DNA from: an uncultured Eubacterium sp.
GTDB lineage: Bacteria; Bacillota; Clostridia; Lachnospirales; Lachnospiraceae
Direction of reading: 5' to 3'
Length of the DNA: 27,069 bases
NCBI GenBank assembly: GCA_910579075.1
Contig: CAJTSV010000011.1
Coordinates: 33,802 to 60,870 of the forward strand
Below the pieces are notes generated by a model. The model ran no database searches. It was not told the DNA's origin and was given only the letters and a program-made list of their open reading frames with translations. Positions within the stretch are counted from its first letter, which is position 1; the number at the start of each line of letters is the position of its first letter. The position numbers were made by a program, and so were the translations under genes. This document shows, one piece after another, positions 15,335 to 21,300 of the stretch.

Positions 15335-16084
15335 ATGGCAAGAAAGAAAATCGTAGCCGGCAACTGGAAAATGAACATGACTCCAAGCCAGGCTGTAAAA
15401 TTAGTAGAAGAATTAAAGCCGCTTGTAGCAAGCGATGATGTAGAAGTTGTATACTGTGTGCCGGCAATTGATATCGTGCCGGTTGCAGAAGCAGTGAAAG
15501 GCACAAATGTGGCTGTCGGCGCTGAGAACATGTATTACGAAGAAAAGGGCGCTTACACAGGCGAGATTTCTGCTGAAATGTTAGTGGATGCAGGAGTAAA
15601 ATACGTGATTATCGGCCATTCCGAAAGACGTGATTACTTCAAAGAATGCGATGAAATGTTAAACAAAAAAGTAAAAAAAGCATTCGAACATAACCTGACA
15701 CCAATCCTTTGCTGCGGCGAGTCGCTGGAACAGAGGGAAATGGGCATTACGCTGGACTGGATCCGCATGCAGATTAAATCTGACTTAAAGGATGTTCCGG
15801 CAGAGCAGGCAGCATCCCTTGTCATTGCATATGAACCAATCTGGGCAATCGGTACCGGAAAAACGGCTACTTCAGACCAGGCACAGGAAGTATGCGGCGC
15901 TATCCGTGCATGCATCGCAGAAATGTATGACCAGGCAACCGCAGATGCAGTCCGCATTCAGTACGGCGGCTCTGTCAATGCAGCTAATGCAGCTGAAATA
16001 TTCGGCAAGCCGGATATCGACGGCGGCCTTGTAGGCGGCGCAAGCCTGAAAGCTGATTTTGGAAAGATTGTGAACTACAAATAA
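15335..16084 (+). CDS. tpiA: Triosephosphate isomerase
   Basis: This 249-residue barrel enzyme interconverts dihydroxyacetone phosphate and glyceraldehyde 3-phosphate. The catalytic residues are all present: K12 in AGNWKMN, H95 in IIGHSERRDY and E167 in YEPIWAIGTGK. The phosphate-binding GGSVN and the GGLVGGASL loop are near the C-terminus. It lies 42 bp after pgk with GAGAGGAAGG as ribosome site. In many Clostridia a phosphoglycerate mutase gene follows; here a terminator-like hairpin and minus-strand genes come next instead. Confidence 0.98.
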   Translation: MARKKIVAGNWKMNMTPSQAVKLVEELKPLVASDDVEVVYCVPAIDIVPVAEAVKGTNVAVGAENMYYEEKGAYTGEISAEMLVDAGVKYVIIGHSERRDYFKECDEMLNKKVKKAFEHNLTPILCCGESLEQREMGITLDWIRMQIKSDLKDVPAEQAASLVIAYEPIWAIGTGKTATSDQAQEVCGAIRACIAEMYDQATADAVRIQYGGSVNAANAAEIFGKPDIDGGLVGGASLKADFGKIVNYK

Positions 16085-16095
16085 GAAATACCGCG

Positions 16096-16131
16096 TACCG
16101 GCTGGCTGGATTTTTCCGCTGGCCGGTATTT
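16096..16131. terminator. Terminator of the gap-pgk-tpiA operon, between convergent genes
   Basis: TACCGGC (16096-16102) pairs with GCCGGTA (16122-16128), and the stem continues inward with wobble pairs around a TTTTT loop; TTT follows the stem. It lies 11 bases after the tpiA stop and 5 bases from the end of the convergent gene, so it may serve both strands. Confidence 0.6.
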
Positions 16132-16135
16132 GATA

Positions 16136-17101
16136 TTACGAAAACAGAATTCCTGCTATTACATTCAGAATGGCATTTTTTGCCTTTTTATGGAGATATG
16201 CTTCATTCAGCTTATGCTTGCTGTAACGCAGGGGCGTGTCCTGTGCATACTGGACAAGAATATCCGTAAAAAAACGTTCCCAGTTAAAATATTTTTGGCT
16301 TTCAATATAATCCTGCGGATGTTCCAGAATTTCCTGAATGGTATTTCCGCCTATCAGGCCCGATTTCAGAATCAGCCATTCAAAGGATTCCGGGAGATAA
16401 CACCAGGTATCAGGATGCGTATTCATGTACTGATATAATTCATTCATTTCGGGGCCAATACAGGCACCATCAGCGATTACGAGCAGGTTTCGTACAGATT
16501 GTGCCTGCATGGAGTGGATAAGCCTGGATTTTCCGCCGGCATGTTCACATGGGATTCCGGTTTCATAGCAGATGCGATTGAAAAATTTATAACCGGAATT
16601 GGAATCTTCTGTAATAATTTTATCGGGCTTTCTGTTTTTGATTATATTTTGTGTACTGTATATCTGATAAAATTCGTTGCAAGTCTGCTGCATGGAATGG
16701 TATTTTCCAGAACTGTGTATTCCGTATATTTCAGAAATGGAATAGGGGAGGTTTGGAAGGTTTTCTCTGGTAATGATGACAAAGTAATTATCAGACTGCT
16801 TTGCCATGCCTGCGAATTCTGTGGTTTTTAAAAAATGGCTGCTTTCGTCAAAAAATATAATGCAGTCATGAAGTGCAGGCAGTACCAGCTTCCAGTCTGG
16901 CCCGTCCAGTGTGCAGCACTGTTTTTCACATTGTATCATAACGCCGGAGCTGTCCCCGTTTTTTGCTGCGAGTGTTATCATATCAAATAAGGTAGTTTTT
17001 CCGGTTGCACTGTCGCCGCGGATAATAGTAATGTTTCTGCGGATATCAAATTCATAACGAATCCGCTTGTTCTGTACGATAATATGGTAGCTTCCTTTCA
17101 T
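16136..17101 (-). CDS. P-loop ATPase-like protein with possible TOPRIM-like C-terminal half
   Basis: This 321-residue protein is not confidently recognised. The N-terminal half is a P-loop domain: Walker A GDSATGKTT (29-37), Walker B CIIFFDES (80-87), and a later VIITRENLP segment reminiscent of the sensor strand in ABC/AAA-type ATPases. The C-terminal half has IITEDSNSGYKFF (E165, D166), a GGKSRL segment, then a hydrophobic strand ending LLVIADGACIG (D211), and a PESFEW motif. An acidic residue, a glycine-rich turn and a strand ending in Asp are what a TOPRIM-like nuclease fold would show, as in OLD-family proteins, but the usual DxD is not evident. No ABC signature is obvious. The gene is 21 bp downstream of a frameshifted small gene, with AAAGGAG as ribosome site, and the pair probably forms one operon. 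Database entries for similar proteins may carry unhelpful names. Confidence 0.7.
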   Translation of the reverse strand: MKGSYHIIVQNKRIRYEFDIRRNITIIRGDSATGKTTLFDMITLAAKNGDSSGVMIQCEKQCCTLDGPDWKLVLPALHDCIIFFDESSHFLKTTEFAGMAKQSDNYFVIITRENLPNLPYSISEIYGIHSSGKYHSMQQTCNEFYQIYSTQNIIKNRKPDKIITEDSNSGYKFFNRICYETGIPCEHAGGKSRLIHSMQAQSVRNLLVIADGACIGPEMNELYQYMNTHPDTWCYLPESFEWLILKSGLIGGNTIQEILEHPQDYIESQKYFNWERFFTDILVQYAQDTPLRYSKHKLNEAYLHKKAKNAILNVIAGILFS

Positions 17102-17122
17102 AAGGCAGGTACTCCTTTATGT

Positions 17123-17583
17123 TTACCTTTCTTCGATGCGCAGTGCTTCGTCTAAGTATTGCGGGTAATTATGCACGGTTTTTCCGGTATTGAGCATCAG
17201 TGCATCAAAAGGACCTGCGGAACTGAAATCCAGGACATGATGCAGGCAGATGGTCAGGTCTTTGCGGGCTGCGATTTTCACAATCCATTTTGCGCAGTTA
17301 TCCCCGCACAAAGATGCATTGAATATTTTTCCCGATTCGTCGAAAGCCATAAGCATCAGCGTCTTTACGCCGCCGGAGATTTCTTTTGGGGAAATGGGGC
17401 CTAAGACAGGGCTTTCAATTAAATGAGGCCCTATGACGGCTGATTTGTCTATATCCTGAATCATTTCAACGGAAAGCGGGTCGGTAATCCAGGCATCCTC
17501 ATACCCGGTACGCTGAAGGCTTCTTTGTATCTGGATGCAAGAAGCATGATGTCGTATTCTTCTTTTTCTATGATAACCGTCAT
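17123..17583 (-). pseudogene. Small conserved protein of unknown function, frameshifted
   Basis: ATG 17583, preceded by AAAGGAGA, opens a frame (MTVIIEKEEYDIMLLASRYK) that is lost near 17518 and soon stops. The neighbouring frame carries on smoothly with LQRTGYEDAWITDPLSVEMI and runs to a stop at 17123. Adding one base between the Ala and Leu codons (GCC CTT read as GCCTT) gives an uninterrupted 153-residue protein. Its middle part has an unusual signature, SPVLGPISPKEISGGVKTLM, followed by FNASLCGDNCAKWIVK. From memory it resembles proteins catalogued as DUF4869; this is unverified. No function is known to me. It stands directly upstream of the P-loop gene and probably shares its transcript. 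The 113-residue downstream part could only be made from an internal ATG at 17464. Confidence 0.75.
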
Positions 17584-17634
17584 TCTGTATTCTCCTTTTG
17601 TTTAAATATGTATGTTAATAGCTGCCAGGACGCT

Positions 17635-17866
17635 GGATAAAAGAACTTTTTCCTTTCAGATGTTCCAATTTCGAAAAGCAAGAAGTTCTAAGCTTTCTGC
17701 GCCTGGGTTATTGCAGCCGGACGTACCGGAGCCTGATACGCCATCCATGGCTGGCAGGCTCCTTTTGGGAACATCCCTGTTCCCAAATCCTGAGTAGTGA
17801 GCAGAAAGCAAAGAACTTCTAGCATTTCTTCAAAGTCACATCTGAAAGGAAAAAGTTCTTTTATCC
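17635..17866. repeat. 232-bp structured inverted-repeat element (MITE-like or RNA-forming)
   Basis: A perfect 28-bp inverted repeat closes the element: 17635-17662 (beginning GGATAAAAGAACTTTTTCC) and 17839-17866. Imperfect pairing extends it to about 17624-17879. A second pair of 20-base arms lies inside (17681-17700 and 17801-17820, 18 of 20 matching). Two further hairpins sit in the centre: GGAGCCTG/CAGGCTCC (17728-17762, with GCCAT/ATGGC nested) and a perfect 10-bp stem TTTGGGAACA/TGTTCCCAAA (17764-17787). The whole would fold into a long branched structure. It holds no convincing coding sequence. It lies between the frameshifted gene and AT-rich intergenic DNA. The outer stem sequence recurs at 20002-20058. 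Confidence 0.9.
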
Positions 17867-18032
17867 GGCTGTCTTTGGCAAACTTTAAGTATATATTATT
17901 ATTTTGCTATTGTTAGTAATATTATATCAAAAGTCAATGCATAATTGAAGTAAAATTTCAACTTATTATGTGATATAGATTATGTTGATTATGCGAGATA
18001 TAATGTACTTAAAAAGTGGGGAGCATTATTAT
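17867..18032. other. AT-rich intergenic stretch with opposed promoter candidates
   Basis: This stretch is far richer in A and T than the surrounding genes and codes for nothing evident. On the minus strand a perfect TATAAT (17936-17931) with a poor TTCAAT -35 at 17 bases could drive a transcript through the structured element into the frameshifted gene pair. On the plus strand a TATAAT at 17999-18004 stands 29 bases before the ribbon-helix-helix gene, without a good -35. Both are weak calls. Confidence 0.35.
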
Positions 18033-18215
18033 ATGGAAAAGCTGATTATAACGCCAAAAGAAGATAAAACAGTAACAATGACGATAAGAATCGATAAATC
18101 CTTACAAGAAGCATATAATAATTTGTCACTTAAAACAAACCGTTCAAGAAATGAATTAATTTGCATGGCATTGCAATATGCACTTGATAATATGGATGTA
18201 AAGGATAAAGAATAA
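18033..18215 (+). CDS. Small ribbon-helix-helix (CopG/Arc-like) DNA-binding protein
   Basis: This 60-residue protein begins MEKLIITPKEDKTVTMTIRI and continues with DKSLQEAYNNLSLKTNRSRN, then a helix ELICMALQYALDNM. A short beta strand with alternating residues (TVTMTIRID) followed by two helices separated by a turn is the ribbon-helix-helix fold. The start is chosen at 18033 because GGGGAG lies 9-10 bases upstream; a longer frame from 17982 has no such site. Such proteins are often antitoxins or plasmid/phage regulators, but no toxin gene follows: the next 180 bp (to 18395) are AT-rich with nothing recognisable. Base composition differs from the neighbours, which suggests recent acquisition. 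Confidence 0.72.
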   Translation: MEKLIITPKEDKTVTMTIRIDKSLQEAYNNLSLKTNRSRNELICMALQYALDNMDVKDKE

Positions 18216-18395
18216 ATAAAGTATAAGTGTAACAGAATATGAAAGAACGCAAAGAGTATTTTAAATAGAAGATTTTGCTTCCTTTGAATATAGTAATCAA
18301 ATATGCTGTTTCAATGTAGTTTATTAGCAGCGCATTGTTTTAAAAATAGAAATGGTTTCGTAAATATGTGCTATCGTGAAAGCTGCAGCGTACAA

Positions 18396-19331
18396 TTACA
18401 GGCAGTATTCATCCAGCAGCTTATTCCGGAAATCAGAATCTTCTGACATGCGTTTTAAATCTTCAGTCCGGTTATCGGCTAAAAGCAGTCTGTTAAGCAG
18501 CAGAATGCGTTCCAGTTCAGCTTGCGTTTGTTGGATTCCTTCCCTGCGGCCATCCTCAAAAGTAAACTTGAGATGTTCTTTTTCATTGTATTCAGTCAGC
18601 AGCATATGCAGCACCTCACTTCTGCTCTGGATTAAAATGTCTTTTAAGATATCTTTCTGGATGCAGGCATCGATGGCGGTTTCCAGTGCATCGTTAAGCT
18701 TGTACCCGTCAGCCAGATGGCGGTTTACTTCATCCACAAAGCTGGTATATTCCCAGAGCCTGCGGCAGCCTTGCACGAGACTGGTATTGTGCCCGGGATT
18801 GATATTGAGCACCTGAACACGGCATTCCAGTGCAGGTTCCTGAAAGCTGCTGTCTTTATCCGGCGGGCCGAATGCATCGGAAAGGCGCAGCTCCTGTATA
18901 TCCGGCTGATTCCTGCTGCCATTGTAAAATACAATATACTGCGGCCGGGGCAGCTTTAGCAGTGTGGTGCCGTAAATACTCAGCTTGCTGCGGCTGATAT
19001 AAGATTCATAGAGCCTTGCAAAATAAGACAGGCCGCGCACGGGCATATTCGGGCAGACCGTGGACTGGTGTTCGTACAGGTTCATGGAAGAACCGATGAT
19101 AAACGAGAGGTTATTTTTCATCGACAGGTAAATAACACTCTCAATCGTGGTGACTTCAAGCTCGTCCGGGTTGTCATAATGCGTGTGATTGAGCGCATTG
19201 TAAAGCTCCAGCAGCGCCTTTTTCTCCCGGAAGACGCGGCGGAATAAATCGTCCTTGAACGTGCGGCTTATAAACAGCCGTTTCCACCAGCCTGTAAGGT
19301 GGATTTTGAATTTCTTTTTTTCTTTTCCCAT
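18396..19331 (-). CDS. Rpn family recombination-promoting nuclease/putative transposase (PD-(D/E)XK)
   Basis: This 311-residue protein matches the large Rpn/YhgA-like family abundant in Lachnospiraceae, whose E. coli members are DNA endonucleases that promote RecA-independent recombination. The core is visible as LSFIIGSSMNLYEHQSTVCP followed by NMPVRGLSYFARLYE, with the catalytic E-x-Q at E87 and Q89. The C-terminal tail has the usual DGRREGIQQTQAELERILL helix. In relatives I remember, the segment before the core reads MKND; here it is MKNN (N74), so a metal-binding aspartate may be missing. A GGAGA site at 19338 supports the start. No terminal repeats or target duplication were seen around the gene. 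Confidence 0.85.
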   Translation of the reverse strand: MGKEKKKFKIHLTGWWKRLFISRTFKDDLFRRVFREKKALLELYNALNHTHYDNPDELEVTTIESVIYLSMKNNLSFIIGSSMNLYEHQSTVCPNMPVRGLSYFARLYESYISRSKLSIYGTTLLKLPRPQYIVFYNGSRNQPDIQELRLSDAFGPPDKDSSFQEPALECRVQVLNINPGHNTSLVQGCRRLWEYTSFVDEVNRHLADGYKLNDALETAIDACIQKDILKDILIQSRSEVLHMLLTEYNEKEHLKFTFEDGRREGIQQTQAELERILLLNRLLLADNRTEDLKRMSEDSDFRNKLLDEYCL

Positions 19332-19517
19332 GTGTTTTCTCCTATTATTATAATAAAAAGTGACGGGTAATACAACTGAAATTTGTGAAAAATAAAAGGA
19401 AATGGTTACTATTTGTTACTGGTCATGGAGTGAACAATAACATCTGTTTTATTTATACTGTCATAATCTGCTGCGTGCAGCATAAGATAAAATAAGCAGA
19501 AAACGGAGAAGCATCCC

Positions 19518-19964
19518 ATGAGTGCAAAGACAAGAATTGTTGTATTACATATGAGAGAGGTTATTTACACCGTAATTTTCGCACTGCTTGCGGTCCTGCT
19601 CATCCTGCTGCTGGTATTTATGTTTCGTTCTGGAAAAAAAGGCGGCGGTGCCCAGGAAACGATGAAGTATGCATCCGGGGTCTATACTTCATCGATTGTA
19701 CTGAATAATCAGGCAATGGATTTAAAAGTAGTGGTAGATGAGAACCGCATCAATGCCATTTCCCTGGATAACCTGGATGAAACGGCAGCAGCCATGTACC
19801 CGCTGATGCAGCCGGCACTGGACAATATCAGCCAGCAGGTTTATGAAAAGCAGTCTGTGGAAAATATCACATATGATGAAGCAAACCAGTATACATCCGT
19901 GGTATTGCTGAATGCAATTAAAGATGCGCTGTCGCGGGCGGAAGCGCAGAATGAACAGCCGTAA
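19518..19964 (+). CDS. Single-pass membrane protein, FMN-binding-like extracellular domain (uncertain)
   Basis: This 148-residue protein has a short N-terminus, one strongly hydrophobic helix (about 14-37) and a soluble domain of about 105 residues. The domain starts GVYTSSIVLNNQAMDLKVVV, then DENRINAISLDNLDE, and ends in a helix YTSVVLLNAIKDALSRA. The pattern of a short beta sheet, 'I..I' strand and C-terminal 'AI..AL..A' helix resembles FMN-binding domains of RnfG/NqrC-like proteins, but the flavin-linking threonine motif is absent. I would call it hypothetical. GGAGAAG at 19505 is the ribosome site; an internal ATG at M12 is possible. A structured repeat lies just after its stop. Confidence 0.6.
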   Translation: MSAKTRIVVLHMREVIYTVIFALLAVLLILLLVFMFRSGKKGGGAQETMKYASGVYTSSIVLNNQAMDLKVVVDENRINAISLDNLDETAAAMYPLMQPALDNISQQVYEKQSVENITYDEANQYTSVVLLNAIKDALSRAEAQNEQP

Positions 19965-20001
19965 GGCGCAGCGCCGGCTTTTCGCCTGCGGCAGGCAGGG
20001 C

Positions 20002-20058
20002 GGCAGATAAAAGGACTTTTTCCAGGCATGCCTGCAGGAAGGGGTTCTTTTATCTGCC
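20002..20058. repeat. Short hairpin repeat related to the element at 17635
   Basis: GGCAGATAAAAGGACTTTTTCC (20002-20023, one arm) faces an opposing arm at 20037-20058 that ends TTCTTTTATCTGCC. Twelve outer pairs are Watson-Crick; the inner ten pair as RNA only if four G-U wobbles are allowed. The loop contains the palindrome AGGCATGCCT. The core GATAAAAGRACTTTTTCC matches the outer arm of the larger element. Two small GC-rich hairpins precede it (19965-20001). It may also act as a terminator between convergent genes. Confidence 0.8.
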
Positions 20059-20104
20059 TGATACATCTGCCAGGCGATTCACCCGCGAAGGATTTTTGTG
20101 ATGG

Positions 20105-20338
20105 TTAATTCAGGGTGTCCATGTATTCGTTTACGGCATCCATATTTACCTCGGTATAAGTCACCGGTTTGTTTTCCTGAACCCGTGCGTAAACGGAAAA
20201 CCCAATCCACCCGACGATGGCAGCAGCAAGGGCCGTTCCGGCAATCCGGTAAAGAATCCGTTCCCGTTTTTCTTTCTGGAGCTGTTTTTTCCGGTTATAT
20301 TTCTCTTTTTTATATTTGTCTACTTTTTGCTGGCTCAT
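20105..20338 (-). CDS. Small single-pass membrane protein of unknown function
   Basis: This 77-residue protein has a highly charged, Lys/Arg-rich N-terminal helix (about residues 5-28), one membrane segment (AGTALAAAIVGWIGFSVYA, about 33-51) and a short tail ending VNEYMDTLN. AGGAG 10 bases upstream supports the ATG at 20338. The charge pattern suggests the N-terminus stays in the cytoplasm. I know short proteins of this layout in Lachnospiraceae but no function. It is convergent with the gene at 19518 and divergent from the HAD gene at 20538. Confidence 0.65.
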   Translation of the reverse strand: MSQQKVDKYKKEKYNRKKQLQKEKRERILYRIAGTALAAAIVGWIGFSVYARVQENKPVTYTEVNMDAVNEYMDTLN

Positions 20339-20537
20339 TCTTAATATCTCCTATTCTAAATCTGAAATGATTGTGGTACAATAAATCAATGGCCCTGTTT
20401 CTGCGCCGGCCATACAGCAGCTTTTATTATACACGATAAGCTTCGGTTTGTGGAGTATAAAAATATATTTTTTTGGAAAATGCAGGAAAAGGATTACCAG
20501 CCCCCTGCAAAAAAATCATAGCGGGAGATGAAAAACA

Positions 20538-21221
20538 ATGAACACAGAAAAAGCAGGAAAAACAGGAATTATATTCGATATGGACGGGACTTTATGGGAC
20601 AGCTCGCGCCAGGTGGCGGATGCGTGGAGCACGGTAACGGTTCCAAGGCTTGGACAGGCCGTGACGCAGGAGGATATGTACCGCACGATGGGGATGCCGA
20701 TGGATGAGCTTGCAAAAGCGATTTTTCCGGAGCATGAGCTCTCAGAGCTGCTGCCAGTCATGGAAGAAAGCTGCAGGGTGGAAAATGAATACCTGGCAGA
20801 GCACGGGGCAGAGCTTTATCCAGGCCTGATAGAGACAATCCGCCAGCTGTCTGCGGATTATCCGCTTTATATCGCCAGTAACTGCCAGACCGGCTATATT
20901 GAAGCATTTTTGTCGTATTATCAAATCGGGCAGTATTTTGAAGACCATATCTGTTTTGGGACAAATGGCAGGCCGAAGGGGGAAAATATCGCGCTGCTGA
21001 TGGAGCGCAACGGCATTACCCGGGGCATTTACGTCGGGGATATCCAGGCCGATTACGATGCAGCGGTCCAGGGCGGCGCAGAGTTTATCCATGCAGCATA
21101 CGGATTTGGAACCGTCCGCGAGCCTGTGCCGAGGCTGCATGCGTTTTCCCAGCTGCCGCAGCTGCTGCGCAGCAGGTTTGCTGTTTCTGCGGGTTCTTTC
21201 AGGGGATGCTCAAATACCTGA
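20538..21221 (+). CDS. HAD-superfamily hydrolase, phosphoglycolate phosphatase/beta-phosphoglucomutase type
   Basis: This 227-residue protein has all HAD motifs: the nucleophile and acid D14/D16 in IIFDMDGTLWDSS, motif II SNC (114-116), the lysine K147 in GRPKGENI, and the magnesium aspartates D168 and D172 in VGDIQAD. The alpha-helical cap between residues 20 and 90 places it in cap class C1, the group of Gph-like and sugar-phosphate phosphatases. The substrate cannot be deduced. GGGAGATG about 9 bases upstream supports the start. The gene stands alone, with 79 bp to the next gene, which has its own promoter. Confidence 0.9.
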   Translation: MNTEKAGKTGIIFDMDGTLWDSSRQVADAWSTVTVPRLGQAVTQEDMYRTMGMPMDELAKAIFPEHELSELLPVMEESCRVENEYLAEHGAELYPGLIETIRQLSADYPLYIASNCQTGYIEAFLSYYQIGQYFEDHICFGTNGRPKGENIALLMERNGITRGIYVGDIQADYDAAVQGGAEFIHAAYGFGTVREPVPRLHAFSQLPQLLRSRFAVSAGSFRGCSNT

Positions 21222-21229
21222 ATCCCACG

Positions 21230-21258
21230 TTGCAAAAATATACCATAGATGTTAAAAT
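21230..21258 (+). promoter_or_regulatory. Promoter of the cadherin-like gene (and possibly clpC)
   Basis: TTGCAA (21230-21235), a 17-base spacer and TAAAAT (21253-21258) stand 43 bases before the start codon at 21301. No CtsR-type direct heptamer repeat or CIRCE-type inverted repeat is visible here or before clpC. Confidence 0.6.
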
Positions 21259-21300
21259 ATTTCCAGATATGAGACAGAGGAAAAGAAGGGAATCATAGTT

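Noticed and set aside
17635..17866. Insertion sequence or group II intron
   Set aside because: There is no transposase or reverse transcriptase frame within it, and no clear target-site duplication at its ends; it is kept as a non-coding structured repeat.
19347..19375. Minus-strand TTGTAT-17-TATAAT promoter for the Rpn gene
   Set aside because: The -10 abuts the AGGAG site, so transcripts would start at or after the ribosome site; a chance AT-rich match is more likely. The same situation occurs before the gene at 20338 (TTGTAC-17-TAGAAT).
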